Positions 15,584 to 24,344 of a stretch of 64,000 nucleotides of DNA are shown piece after piece. The first letter of the stretch is position 1; each line of letters begins with the position of its first letter. The position numbers and the translations under genes were made by a program. The stretch lies in NCBI GenBank assembly GCA_963824705.1, contig CAWGQE010000003.1, positions 1,550,001 to 1,614,000 on the forward strand, in the 5' to 3' direction. The DNA is from VRUE01 sp963824705 (lineage in GTDB: Bacteria > Actinomycetota > Thermoleophilia > Solirubrobacterales > 70-9). The notes beneath the pieces are model-generated. The model saw only the letters and a list, made by a program, of their open reading frames with translations, ran no database searches and was not told where the DNA came from.

Positions 15584-16921
15584 TCAGCGCCTAACGTGAG
15601 GCTTCCCGGCGATCCCAAAGCGAACCAGGGCAGGCGTGGGATCGACGTTGCCCGCCTTGTCCACCGCGACAACCCTGAGAACGTGCCGGCCCTTCGCGGC
15701 GGGGTCGACCCTCCGCAACGGGCGGCACTTGTGGAAGGCGCCCTCGTCGAGCTTGCAGCGAAAGGTCGAGCCGGGCTCGTTCGACGTGAAGCTGAGAATC
15801 CACGTCGAGGGCCGTTTCTTCAGAACACGCTTGGAAACCGCGGTCCTCGGCGGAACCGTGTCGAGGGGCGGACCGGCCTGCGCCGAAGCGCCTTTCTTCG
15901 CCGGCGGAGGAATATTCATCGAGACGTGGATGCCAAGACCGGTCATGAATGGCAGCCCCGTATCGGTGTCGAGCCTGCCGTCCAGGGCTATCCGATAGGT
16001 CGTTCCGGCGGTGGCCTGGAAGTTGACAAAGCAAGGAACGGGCCTGCTTTCGAGTGGAACCGGAGTGAGGGTGTTCACCGCGTCGCCCGTATAGAGGCCG
16101 AGCAGGATGTTGAACGAGCCACAGGCCCCGATCTCGGTGTGCCCCGACCTGGGGGCGGTCCAGTAGTACCAAACCGATGCGCCACCCGGATCGCCCGCAT
16201 GGTCGGGCTCGCCCGCCTCCTTGGTGGCATTCCAATTGAAGCCACCCGACCACGTGGAGTAAGAGAATTCTTCGTTGATGACAGCGGTCACCGAGGGCCC
16301 CATCGGAGCAGCCTGGTCGAAGTCGTCGTTGGACGGCAGTGGAACGGCGGCGATCCTCAATTCGAACGACCCCTGGGTGATTGGGGGCGGGCCTTCCGGG
16401 AAAGAGAAGGCATCCCCATCGACCAAGATCGAGTAGGTCGTCCCGCTTACCGCACGGAACGTCACCCCTGCGGCGTCGGGGCAGTAACGGCCGTCGATGT
16501 TGCTGTCGTACCCCACCTCGGTGAGCGCGCCGAGGCCGGAGCCACTGAAAACCGTCAGGAGAGTCGCAAATTCGCTGTTGCAGGTATCGATCGAAACCAC
16601 CTCATCGCTGGGCGCCGTCCAGCTGAACCAAACGGAATTCCCCGCGGCGAACACTTCGTAAGGCTCCCCCGATGATTCCTTGGTGGCTTCCACATTCGAT
16701 CCTGGCACGAGGATCGGCAGCCCAGGCCCAAGCACCTGGGCGTCTTCAAATTTGTCGTTGGCCGGCGGGTCAGCAGAAGCAGCCGAAGCGAGCAGAAGCA
16801 AGCTCGCCACAGCAAGCGTGAGCACCACAGCGAACGAGCGAAGCTCCGTATGCGCCCACGAAGGAGGGCTAGGGTGCCCCTCCGCCGCAGCGGCGTCCTC
16901 TTTTCCGCCCCGCCAGCTCAC
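15584..16921 (-). CDS. Secreted two-repeat beta-sandwich protein with C-terminal Ig-like domain
   Basis: Up to 445 residues. After a hydrophobic export signal (AVVLTLAVASLLLLASAASA) two repeats of about 140 residues follow, each starting ANDKFEDA or SNDDFDQA and holding a VWFSWTAP or VWYYWTAP motif. They look like bacterial pre-peptidase-type beta-sandwich domains. The last 90 residues (PRTAVSKRVLKK onwards, with FRCKLDEG and HVLRVVAVDKAGN) form an Ig-like domain common in actinobacterial secreted proteins. The start is doubtful: the GTG at 16921 lies inside a palindrome, and a GTG at 16828 would leave no basic n-region. No enzymatic motif is visible, so a wall or matrix role is likely. Confidence 0.7.
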   Translation of the reverse strand: MSWRGGKEDAAAAEGHPSPPSWAHTELRSFAVVLTLAVASLLLLASAASADPPANDKFEDAQVLGPGLPILVPGSNVEATKESSGEPYEVFAAGNSVWFSWTAPSDEVVSIDTCNSEFATLLTVFSGSGLGALTEVGYDSNIDGRYCPDAAGVTFRAVSGTTYSILVDGDAFSFPEGPPPITQGSFELRIAAVPLPSNDDFDQAAPMGPSVTAVINEEFSYSTWSGGFNWNATKEAGEPDHAGDPGGASVWYYWTAPRSGHTEIGACGSFNILLGLYTGDAVNTLTPVPLESRPVPCFVNFQATAGTTYRIALDGRLDTDTGLPFMTGLGIHVSMNIPPPAKKGASAQAGPPLDTVPPRTAVSKRVLKKRPSTWILSFTSNEPGSTFRCKLDEGAFHKCRPLRRVDPAAKGRHVLRVVAVDKAGNVDPTPALVRFGIAGKPHVRR

Positions 16922-16985
16922 AGAGCCGAACGTTATGCGTTCCTGGCGGAAAACCCAGCAAGGCGGAGGGGCACCCTAGCCCTCC
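16863..16985. repeat. Long nested palindrome between hppA and the secreted gene
   Basis: A perfect 24-bp outer stem (16863-16886 with 16962-16985, core CTAGGGTGCCCC) encloses a perfect 9-bp inner stem (16901-16909 TTTTCCGCC with 16945-16953). It fills most of the space between the hppA stop and the next coding region. It shares the GGGTGCCCCTCC string with the palindrome at 39711-39822. Confidence 0.85.
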
Positions 16986-16999
16986 GCCTTGCCAAACGT

Positions 17000-19087
17000 C
17001 TAGAAGTGAACGATCGGGATGATCAGGATGGCGACGATGTTTGCCACCTTGATCATCGGGTTGATCGCCGGGCCGGCCGTGTCCTTGTAGGGATCGCCGA
17101 CCGTGTCGCCGGTCACCGAGGCTTCATGGGCCGGGGAGCCTTTGCCGCCGTGGGCGCCGTCCTCGATCAGCTTCTTGGCGTTGTCCCAGGCGCCACCGCC
17201 GGCGGTCATCGAGATCGCCGCGAAGAGGCCGACGACGATGACGCCGATCAGGAGCCCGCCGAGGGCGTCGACGCTGAGCAGGCCGACGACGACGGGGACG
17301 AGGATCGGGATCAGCGCGGGCAGGATCATCTCTTTCTGCGCCGCCAGGGTGACGATGCTGACCGTTTTCGCGTAGTCCGGTTTTTCGGTGCCCTCCATGA
17401 TCCCCGGGTGTTCGCGGAACTGCTCACGGACCTGTTCGACCACCTCGCCACCGGCACGGCCGACGGCCTCGATCGCGAATGCCGCGAACAGGTAGACCAT
17501 CATGCCGCCGATGATCAGCCCGATCAGCACGTCGGGGCTGCTCAGGTTGAAGAGGCCGTTGAGATCGAATCCGGGCGGCGCCTCGCCGGCGAGTTCGCTC
17601 TTGAAGGCCGCAAACAGGACCAGGGCGGCGAGTGCGGCGGAGCCGATCGCATAGCCCTTGGTGACCGCCTTGGTCGTGTTGCCGACCGCGTCGAGCGGAT
17701 CGGTGACGTTGCGGACCTCCTCCGGCAGGTTGGCCATCTCGGCGATGCCGCCGGCGTTGTCGGTGATCGGCCCGAAGGCGTCGAGGGCGACGATCAGGCC
17801 GCAGAGCGAGAGCTGTGCCATCACGGCGATACCGATCCCGTAGATGCCGGCGAGCTCGTTGGCGGCGAGGATCGCCAGCGCCAGAACCAGCGCCGGAGCC
17901 GCCGTCGACTGGAAGCCCTGAGCCAGCCCCTGGATGATGTTGGTCGCGTGACCGGTCTCCGAGGCCTTGGCGATCGACTTCACCGGCCGGAAGCGGGTCG
18001 AGGTATAAAATTCAGTGATGACAAAAAGTAGCGCCGTGACCGCGACGCCGATTACCGCGCAGAGCCAGAGGTCGGTCACGGTGACCGACTTTGCCGCGGT
18101 GCTGAGGCCGAGCCGCACCGGGTCGCTCATCAGCCAGCTGGTGACCGGGTAGAAAGCCGCGATCGAGAGGATCCCGGAGATGATCAGGCCCTGGTACAGG
18201 GCTCCCTCGACCCGGTCCGATTTGGTTCGCACCGAGAGCGCCCCGATGATCGAGGCGATGATCGCGACGGCGCCGATGACCAGCGGGAAGATCGCCACCT
18301 CGCGTGAGAAGTCGCCGCCCGAGCCGGTGAAGGTGAGGACGCCGAGCAGCATCACCGCGACCGAGGTGACCGCGTAGGTCTCGAACAGGTCGGCAGCCAT
18401 GCCTGCGCAGTCGCCGACGTTGTCGCCGACGTTGTCGGCGATCACGGCCGGGTTGCGCGGGTCGTCCTCGGGGATTCCCGCCTCGACCTTGCCGACCAGG
18501 TCGGCGCCGACGTCGGCTGCCTTGGTGAAGATGCCGCCGCCGAGCCGGGCGAAGACGGAGATCAGCGAGCCGCCGAAGCCGAGGCCGACGAGCGCGTCGA
18601 CGGCCTCCTTGTCGCTCGAGCCGGTGAGAACGAGCAGGCCGAAGTAGCCGGCCACCCCGAAGAGAGCGAGGCCGACGACGAGCAGACCGGTGACCGAGCC
18701 GCCCTTGAAGGCGACGTCGAGAGCCGGCGGCACACCGCCGCGGGCCGCCTCGGCGACGCGCGAGTTGGCGCGCACCGAGAGGTTCATCCCGATGAAGCCG
18801 GTCGCACCCGAGAGGACACCGCCGATCACGAAGCCGATCGCGGTCTTGTAGTCCTGCAGGAGCCAGAGCACGATCGCAATCGGCACCGCGACAGCGGCGA
18901 TGATCGTGTACTGGCGGTTGAGGTAGGCCTTGGCCCCCTCCTGCACCGCCCCTGAGATTTCCTGCATCCGCTCGTTGCCTGGTGACTTCTTAAGCAGGCG
19001 TTGCGTGATGATCAATCCGTAGAGCACTGCCGCCCCTGCGCAGACAAGCGCAACGACGACTCCGTATTCGGTCAAGAAGCTGGTCAA
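17000..19087 (-). CDS. hppA: Membrane-bound proton-translocating pyrophosphatase
   Basis: This 695-residue integral membrane protein with about 16 helices hydrolyses PPi and pumps protons. It carries the family's acidic PPi-binding loops: ADVGADLVGKVEAGIPEDD and VIADNVGDNVGDCAGMAAD. GNTTKAVTKGYAIGSA has Lys where K+-dependent enzymes have Ala, so this should be the K+-independent H+ type. The start is TTG at 19087, chosen because GGAGGA (19095-19100) lies seven bases upstream. It lets the cell recover energy from the pyrophosphate of biosynthesis. Confidence 0.95.
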   Translation of the reverse strand: MTSFLTEYGVVVALVCAGAAVLYGLIITQRLLKKSPGNERMQEISGAVQEGAKAYLNRQYTIIAAVAVPIAIVLWLLQDYKTAIGFVIGGVLSGATGFIGMNLSVRANSRVAEAARGGVPPALDVAFKGGSVTGLLVVGLALFGVAGYFGLLVLTGSSDKEAVDALVGLGFGGSLISVFARLGGGIFTKAADVGADLVGKVEAGIPEDDPRNPAVIADNVGDNVGDCAGMAADLFETYAVTSVAVMLLGVLTFTGSGGDFSREVAIFPLVIGAVAIIASIIGALSVRTKSDRVEGALYQGLIISGILSIAAFYPVTSWLMSDPVRLGLSTAAKSVTVTDLWLCAVIGVAVTALLFVITEFYTSTRFRPVKSIAKASETGHATNIIQGLAQGFQSTAAPALVLALAILAANELAGIYGIGIAVMAQLSLCGLIVALDAFGPITDNAGGIAEMANLPEEVRNVTDPLDAVGNTTKAVTKGYAIGSAALAALVLFAAFKSELAGEAPPGFDLNGLFNLSSPDVLIGLIIGGMMVYLFAAFAIEAVGRAGGEVVEQVREQFREHPGIMEGTEKPDYAKTVSIVTLAAQKEMILPALIPILVPVVVGLLSVDALGGLLIGVIVVGLFAAISMTAGGGAWDNAKKLIEDGAHGGKGSPAHEASVTGDTVGDPYKDTAGPAINPMIKVANIVAILIIPIVHF

Positions 19088-19123
19088 GTTCTGTTCCTCC
19101 GGCTGGGGTTAAGGCGGCGCGGG

Positions 19124-19131
19124 AGTCTATA
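19124..19131 (-). promoter_or_regulatory. Probable -10 element of hppA (TATAGACT)
   Basis: On the reverse strand TATAGACT lies about 37 bases before the TTG start. Unlike many genes here, hppA would therefore have a short leader with a real Shine-Dalgarno sequence. Confidence 0.4.
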
Positions 19132-19169
19132 AGGGCCCGCGGATACCGCGTTTCCAGCCCTCGCGCGCC

Positions 19170-20327
19170 CTACGCCGCCTGCTTGGCGCCGGCATAAGTG
19201 CGGTGCGTTTCGCGCACCGCCTCGCGGTAGACGTCCTCGATCGCGATGCCCTCCCCGAGAGCCTCGTGCGCGCGCTGAGCGCCATTGCGCTCAGGGAGCC
19301 GCGGCTCGATCCCGAGCGCCGAGCGGGCCGGCTCGGTCCACTCGAGCAGACCCTCAAGCGCCACCCGTGCCTCGATCTCCTCGCCGCGGCGGAAGTCGAT
19401 CAGCTTGCCGCTCATCCCGTGGCGGATCGCCCGCCAGAGGTTCTCCTCGATCTCGCGGTCGCGCAGCGGCGCGCCGGCGCCGTCGTAACCGTGCTCGTCG
19501 TAGTCGAGCGCCGTCTGGGCGATGCAGGCGGCAACCAGGCCGGCCAGGGCGAAGGACTCCTCGCCCCGCGTCTGCGCATCGCAGATCCGCACCTCGACCG
19601 TGCCGAACTGGTGGTGGGGGCGGACGCTCCACCAGAGCTGGGTCGACTCGACCGCGCTGCCGGTCCGCTGCAGCATGCCGACGAACTCGGCGTAGCCGGC
19701 CCAGTCGAGAAAGGGGCTGGGAACGCCACAGCGAGGAAACGTGCGGGTGAAGATCTCGGTGCGCACGGTGTGCAGGCCAGTGTCGCGGCGATCGAGGAAG
19801 GGCGAGTTGGCCGAGGCCGCCAGCAGCAGCGGCAGCAGCTCGCGCATCCAGTCGCAGACGGCGATCGCGCGATCGGCTCCGCGGACGCCCATGTGGACAT
19901 GCATGCTCCAGGTGTTGTTGCGCTGGGCGACCCAGCCCAGTTCGTGGCGCAGGCGGTTGTAGTGGGGGGTGTCGATGATCCGCTGGTCGAGGTAGTTCGC
20001 CCAGGGGTGCGTGCCCATCGCCCCCAGCGCCAGCCCCATCCCGTCGGCAATCGCGAAGAGCCGTGTCCGGCACTCGCGCTGGGCCGACATCGCCTCGCCG
20101 AAGGTCTCCGAGCGCCCGGAGCGGATCTCGATCTCCGAGGCGATCAGCTCACCGGCCGCCGAGCTGGCCAGGAGGTCGTCCTTCTGGCAGGCGGCGTAGA
20201 GCTCGTCGAAGCGGTGCTCGAGCTCGAGCGTGGCCGGGTCGAGGATCGCGAACTCCTCCTCGAGGCCGATCGTAAAGTCGGTGGAGGACTCGAATCTCTC
20301 CCGAGCCAGGTCGAGGTCCAGGGACAA
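19170..20327 (-). CDS. YbdK-type carboxylate-amine ligase (GCS2 family)
   Basis: This 385-residue ATP-grasp-like ligase belongs to the glutamate-cysteine ligase family 2. Family landmarks are FTIGLEEEFAI near the start (metal and substrate Glu residues), GTHPWA, TWSMHVHMGVRG and FGTVEVRICD. Members join glutamate or another carboxylate to an amine, often cysteine. In this setting, next to Rex and a glutaredoxin-like protein, a thiol-related product is plausible but not shown. A TTG at 20327 is the only start close to the rex stop (8 bases away). Actinobacteria often lack glutathione, so its product may differ. Confidence 0.88.
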   Translation of the reverse strand: MSLDLDLARERFESSTDFTIGLEEEFAILDPATLELEHRFDELYAACQKDDLLASSAAGELIASEIEIRSGRSETFGEAMSAQRECRTRLFAIADGMGLALGAMGTHPWANYLDQRIIDTPHYNRLRHELGWVAQRNNTWSMHVHMGVRGADRAIAVCDWMRELLPLLLAASANSPFLDRRDTGLHTVRTEIFTRTFPRCGVPSPFLDWAGYAEFVGMLQRTGSAVESTQLWWSVRPHHQFGTVEVRICDAQTRGEESFALAGLVAACIAQTALDYDEHGYDGAGAPLRDREIEENLWRAIRHGMSGKLIDFRRGEEIEARVALEGLLEWTEPARSALGIEPRLPERNGAQRAHEALGEGIAIEDVYREAVRETHRTYAGAKQAA

Positions 20328-20335
20328 GGGAGCTC

Positions 20336-21007
20336 TCAGGTCAGGTAGAAGTAGAGCGCGTAGAGAAGGTCGACAGCGGGGCTGGAGGTATGCACCGTCA
20401 CCTCCGGCGGCACCTGCAGCAGCTGCTCGGAGTAGTTGAAGATGATTTTGACTCCGGCCTCGACCAGACGGTCGGCTACGGCCTGCGCGGCGGCAGCGGG
20501 GACGGCAAGGACGCCGACGACGATCTCCTGGTCGGAGACGACAGCCTCCAGGTCGCCGAAATCGCGGATCTGAAGGCTGCCGACCTGGCTGCCGACGACC
20601 TCCGGGTCGATGTCGAACATGGCGACGACCTCGAAACCGTGGTCGGCGAAGATGTCGGAGCTGGCGATTGCCTGGCCGAGGTTGCCGGCGCCGAAGAGGG
20701 CGATGTTGTGCTGGCCGGAGGTGCGCAGGATCTTGCGGATCTCCGCCACCAGCGAGTCGACGTTGTAGCCGACCCCGCGCTTGCCGAACTTGCCGAAGCC
20801 CGAAAGGTCGCGGCGGATCTGGGTCGGATTGATGTGGGTGTAGTCCGACAGTTCCTGCGAGGAGATCGTCTCCCGCCCCATCTTGCGGGCCTGGGTCAGC
20901 ACCTGCAGGTAGCGCGAGAGGCGCGCGGCGACACCGAGCGAGAGGCGCTCGCCATCGCCAATCAGCCCACCGGGCACCTCGACCTCCTCCACGGCCTGCT
21001 CAATCAT
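20336..21007 (-). CDS. rex: Redox-sensing transcriptional repressor Rex
   Basis: This 223-residue repressor senses the NADH/NAD+ ratio and controls fermentative and respiratory genes. The N-terminal winged helix includes YTHINPTQIRRDLSGFGKFG (about 57-76). The Rossmann domain has the nucleotide motif FGAGNLGQAIA, and the C-terminal helix swaps in the dimer. Its ATG overlaps the stop of the glutaredoxin-like gene by eight bases, so the two are translated together. Rex next to a disulfide-type protein and a GCS2 ligase makes a small redox unit. Confidence 0.95.
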   Translation of the reverse strand: MIEQAVEEVEVPGGLIGDGERLSLGVAARLSRYLQVLTQARKMGRETISSQELSDYTHINPTQIRRDLSGFGKFGKRGVGYNVDSLVAEIRKILRTSGQHNIALFGAGNLGQAIASSDIFADHGFEVVAMFDIDPEVVGSQVGSLQIRDFGDLEAVVSDQEIVVGVLAVPAAAAQAVADRLVEAGVKIIFNYSEQLLQVPPEVTVHTSSPAVDLLYALYFYLT

Positions 21008-21257
21008 CGGCCCCCACAGTATCGAGCCGCGCCCGAACGGAGATTTGGTCCAGGGTCAGCTCGGAGACGACCTCGCCGTTCAGCTCGAGCACGGGAATCC
21101 GCTCGAGCATCGCTCGCAGCAGGGCCTCGTCGCTCTCGATGTCGATCTCGCGCAGCTCGAAGCGGTAGCCCTCCTCGTGCAGTGCGACCAGCTCCTCCAG
21201 CGCCTGCTCGCAGAGGTGGCAACCCGGGCGCGAGTAGAGGACGAGCTCCGCGCTCAT
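21000..21257 (-). CDS. Glutaredoxin-like thiol protein
   Basis: This 85-residue thioredoxin-fold protein starts MSAELVLYSRPGCHLCEQAL, with a CxxC pair (Cys13, Cys16) after the first strand, and contains the cis-Pro segment MLERIPVLELNGEV. It matches the glutaredoxin/DUF836 family, which reduces disulfides using a low-molecular-weight thiol or thioredoxin reductase. Its ATG overlaps the tsaD stop as ATGA, and its stop overlaps the rex start. Confidence 0.85.
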   Translation of the reverse strand: MSAELVLYSRPGCHLCEQALEELVALHEEGYRFELREIDIESDEALLRAMLERIPVLELNGEVVSELTLDQISVRARLDTVGADD

Positions 21258-22263
21258 CGAACGGCAACCGGCGCGCGGTTGCTGGGGAAGGCGTCGTAGG
21301 AGAGGTAGTCGGGATAAGGAAGCGCCGTGGCGAAACGCGCCGCCGAGCCGATCATCGCCGCGTTGTCGGTGCAAAGCTCCAGCGGCACCAGCTTCAAGCG
21401 CACGCCCTGCTCCTCGCAGAGCGCCGACACCGCCGCGCGCAGCGGCCCGTTGGCGGCGACGCCGCCGCCGAGCGCAACCGCGTCCCACTCGCCCCGCTTC
21501 AGCGCCCGCTTCAGTTTCGCCGTCAGCTGCCCGACCGCCGCTGCCTGGAAGCTCGCGGCGAGGTCGGCGCGGCGCTCCTCCACCCCCTCGGGTCCGAGGT
21601 CGCGGCAGAGGTAGACGAGCGCGGTCTTCAGGCCGCTGAAGCTGAAGTCGAGGCCGGGGTCGCGGGCCATCGCGATAGGTAGCTCGAATCCCTCGGGGTC
21701 GCCCTCCTCGGCCAGCCGTTGCAGTGCGGGGCCACCGGGGAAGCCGAGGCCGAGCAGGCGGGCGACCTTGTCGAAGGCCTCGCCGGCGGCGTCGTCGAGC
21801 GTCTGCCCGAGCACCTCGTGGCCGGCACGGTCGTGCACTCCCGCCAGCAACGTGTGGCCACCGCTCGCGACGAGACATAGGAAGGGGGGTTCGAGCGGCT
21901 CGGGGCGAGGAAGTTGGCGGCGACGTGCCCCTGCAGATGGTCGACCGGGATCAGCGGCAGCCGCCGCGGCGCGGCGATCGCCTTGGCGGTGCTGAGGCCG
22001 ACCAGCAGCGCGCCGATCAGGCCCGGTCCGGCGGTCACCGCCACCGCCTCGATCTCGTCGAGGGAAACGCCGGCCTCGCTCAGCGCCGCGTCGACCAACG
22101 GCACCGCCAGCTCCAGGTGATGTCGCGAGGCGACCTCGGGCACGATCCCGCCGAAGGCGGCGTGGGCCTCGTCCTGCGAGGAGATCAGGCTGGAGCGGAT
22201 CTGCGGGCCGTCGAGGACGGCGGCGCAGGTGTCATCGCAGGAGGTCTCGATTGCGAGGATCAA
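21254..22263 (-). pseudogene. tsaD: tRNA threonylcarbamoyl transferase TsaD, frameshifted
   Basis: TsaD joins threonylcarbamoyl-AMP to A37 of ANN-decoding tRNAs, with TsaB and TsaE. One frame from 22263 gives MILAIETSCDDTCAAVLDGP through DHLQGHVAANFLAP, including the metal-binding HLQGH. The second half (SGGHT, LGQTLDDAAGEAFDKVARLL, FSGLKTALVYL, ALGGGVAANGPLR, CTDNAAMIGSAA) lies in another frame ending at 21254. Adding one base at either G-run (21884-21889 or 21902-21905) would restore a 336-residue protein of normal length. TsaD is nearly universal and essential, and every neighbour is intact, so a homopolymer sequencing error is the likeliest cause. A recent mutation or recoding is possible. 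Confidence 0.85.
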
Positions 22264-22276
22264 GAGCGGCCCCCGA

Positions 22277-22762
22277 TCAATCGAGCCACATGATCAGGGC
22301 GTCCTCGCCGTTGTCCTGGTAGTAGCGAGGACGCACCCCGGCCGAGCGGAAGCCGAGCTTCTCGTACATCGCGATCGCATCGCGGTTGGAGACCCGCACC
22401 TCGAGCGTGAAAGGGAGCTCGTCGCCGGCCTGGGCGATCAGTTGCGAGATCAGGCGGCTGGCGATCCCCTGGCGGCGCCGCTCCGGCGCCACGGCGACGT
22501 TCATCACGTGCCAGACGCGGTCGTAGCGCGAGCAGACCAGGTAGCCGACCAGCTCGTCGCCGGCGGTGGCGGCGAGACAGATCCCCGACGGCTTGGAAAG
22601 CTCGAGCACGAACATCGCCAGCGACCAGGGCGCCGGGAAGGAGCGGCGCTCGACCGCGATCACCGCGGGCAGGTCGCTGTAGGCAAGCCGCCGCACCGGC
22701 GGTTCGCCGCTCAGCTCACTCGGCTGCTTGGACAGAGTCTCGCTCACGCCACCGTTGTGCAT
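22277..22762 (-). CDS. rimI: Ribosomal protein alanine acetyltransferase-like GNAT
   Basis: This 161-residue GNAT-fold acetyltransferase has the acetyl-CoA motif VAVAPERRRQGIASRLI and the RimI-type end VRVSNRDAIAMYEKLGF. RimI acetylates the N-terminus of ribosomal protein S18 and is often encoded between tsaB and tsaD, exactly as here. The ATG at 22762 overlaps tsaB by 47 bases; a GTG at 22747 is an alternative start. Confidence 0.9.
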   Translation of the reverse strand: MHNGGVSETLSKQPSELSGEPPVRRLAYSDLPAVIAVERRSFPAPWSLAMFVLELSKPSGICLAATAGDELVGYLVCSRYDRVWHVMNVAVAPERRRQGIASRLISQLIAQAGDELPFTLEVRVSNRDAIAMYEKLGFRSAGVRPRYYQDNGEDALIMWLD

Positions 22763-23423
22763 CGGGGGGCCTCAGATAGATCGGGGCAATCGAGCCAGAT
22801 TCGTCCTCGTCCGTTCCGGCCGCCGCGAGAGCGCAGATGTGCCGCGCGGCGACGCGGTGCACGGGGTCGGCGTCATCCGGGATCACGACCGCCCGACTCG
22901 TCAACTGCTGCCTAAATCGTACAGCGCCCGACCCCCCGCACAGCGCCGCTTCGGGCAGCGCGGGAATCCGCGTGGCAAGCTCCTCCGGGCTTCCGAGCCA
23001 GGGCCCCCACAGTTGCTCGCCCGCCGCCGAGTAGACCGCCGCGGCGACCTCGCCGCGGCGTGCGTCGAGGACAGCGAGGCAACGGCGCTCGCCGGCGACC
23101 TCGCCGAGCCCCCGTGCCAGTGCATCCAGGGTGCCGGCGCCACTGAGCGGTAGCCCGCGACTGAGCCCCAGCGCTCGCGCGGTGGCGATGCCGACCCGTA
23201 GGCCGGTGAAGGAACCGGGACCGATGCCAACGGCGATCCGGCCGACCGCTTCCCAGCCGCCGGACGCCTCCGCCGCCCGCTCGACCTCGGCCAGAAGCGC
23301 CGTGGTGTGCTGCGGCCCCCCCTTCTCGGAGAGCCCGAGCAGCGCCTCGTGCAGAACCTCGCCGTCGCGAGTCGCGGCGACAGCGGTGTCGGCGGTCGCG
23401 GTGTCGAAGCCGACGACGACCAC
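22716..23423 (-). CDS. tsaB: Threonylcarbamoyladenosine biosynthesis protein TsaB
   Basis: This 235-residue ASKHA-fold partner of TsaD has VVVVGFDTATADTAVAATR at the start, IAVGIGPGSFTGLRVGIATA (about 70-90) and CLAVLDARRGEVAAAVY. TsaB dimerises with TsaD and is needed for t6A synthesis. I chose the GTG at 23423, 13 bases after the preceding stop; a longer reading would overlap the small secreted protein gene. Confidence 0.92.
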   Translation of the reverse strand: MVVVGFDTATADTAVAATRDGEVLHEALLGLSEKGGPQHTTALLAEVERAAEASGGWEAVGRIAVGIGPGSFTGLRVGIATARALGLSRGLPLSGAGTLDALARGLGEVAGERRCLAVLDARRGEVAAAVYSAAGEQLWGPWLGSPEELATRIPALPEAALCGGSGAVRFRQQLTSRAVVIPDDADPVHRVAARHICALAAAGTDEDESGSIAPIYLRPPDAQRWRERDSVQAAE

Positions 23424-23436
23424 AGCTTGCCTGTGA

Positions 23437-23829
23437 CTACTTCCCGTGCTTGGACTGGTCGACGACAAAGCTGAAGAGACCGACCCGCTTTCCCTTCACG
23501 AACCAGGAAACCTTGTGTTCACCCGGGATGTTGGAGGTGATCTTGTTGACGTAGAGCGTCCCCTTTTCCGCTTTTTGTTTGGGGGCGCAAAGGTTTTTCT
23601 TGGTTGGGAACTTGACGCATACCGTGTAGAAGACGTCGCCCTTGTTGCTGCGGAAGAAGGCGCCCTTGTCGCGTCCCGCCTGGCAGTGGTGCGCCGGCTT
23701 CGCTTTCTGGGACAGACCGCAGGCGACGTAGTGCTTGAACGCGGCGCCTTTCTTCGCCGAGGCGGGAGCCGCGCTCGCCAGCAGCGCGATCCCCACTACC
23801 ACTGCCGTCAGCGTCTTCGGTCCCTTCAT
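23437..23829 (-). CDS. Small secreted protein inserted in the t6A operon
   Basis: I do not recognise this 130-residue protein. A signal peptide (MKGPKTLTAVVVGIALLASA, cleavage after APASA) is followed by a basic domain rich in Lys, with Cys in YVACGL, HHCQAG, YTVCVK and NLCAPK. These four could make two disulfides. A GAGGAG ribosome binding site sits eight bases before the ATG. Its position between tsaE and tsaB is odd, because nothing in t6A synthesis is exported, and its Lys-rich composition differs from its Arg-rich neighbours. Confidence 0.7.
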   Translation of the reverse strand: MKGPKTLTAVVVGIALLASAAPASAKKGAAFKHYVACGLSQKAKPAHHCQAGRDKGAFFRSNKGDVFYTVCVKFPTKKNLCAPKQKAEKGTLYVNKITSNIPGEHKVSWFVKGKRVGLFSFVVDQSKHGK

Positions 23830-23900
23830 CAAGCGCTCTCCTCGTTCGGTTTTGCGTACCCAGGCGATGCTACAGGGCAGCATCCCCCTCCGAAACACGC

Positions 23901-24344
23901 TCATTCCAGGACCGATGCGCTGTCTACTTCGATGCGTCGCCTGTCCTCGCCAGCATGGTCCAGGCGGACCGCGATGACGCGGTATCCCACCAGTTGCGGC
24001 TCCGCCAGGGCGGGCCACTCCAGGAACGCGACCGAGGCGGCGTCGAGGTAGTCGTCGAGCAGCGCCGGATCCTCCTCCTCCAGGCCGCCGAGGCGGTAGA
24101 GGTCGAGGTGGGAGATCGACAGGCGGCCCAGGTAGCGCTGGCCGATCGTGAAAGTGGGTGAGGTGACCGGGCCCTCGACCCCGAGCGCCCGGCAGGCGCC
24201 GCGGATCAGCGTCGTCTTGCCGGCCCCCAGCTCGCCGCTGACGACGACAACATCGCCGGGGCCCAGGCGTGGGGCGAGCTTCGCCCCAACCGCTTCGGTC
24301 TCGGCCGCGGACCCGCTCTCGACGGTCTCCACCGCGGCGCTCAA
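23901..24344 (-). CDS. tsaE: t6A biosynthesis ATPase TsaE
   Basis: This 147-residue P-loop ATPase has Walker A SGELGAGKTTLIRGACRALG and the family motif VTSPTFTIGQRY. TsaE binds the TsaB-TsaD complex and drives turnover in threonylcarbamoylation of tRNA. Its ATG overlaps the stop of the uracil-DNA glycosylase gene as ATGA. The usual tsaE-tsaB-rimI-tsaD order is kept, apart from the inserted secreted protein gene. Confidence 0.93.
   Translation of the reverse strand: MSAAVETVESGSAAETEAVGAKLAPRLGPGDVVVVSGELGAGKTTLIRGACRALGVEGPVTSPTFTIGQRYLGRLSISHLDLYRLGGLEEEDPALLDDYLDAASVAFLEWPALAEPQLVGYRVIAVRLDHAGEDRRRIEVDSASVLE

Noticed and set aside
21884..21905. Programmed frameshift in tsaD
   Set aside because: There is a slippery C-run, but TsaD is not known to use frameshifting and no stimulatory structure is evident; an indel error is simpler.
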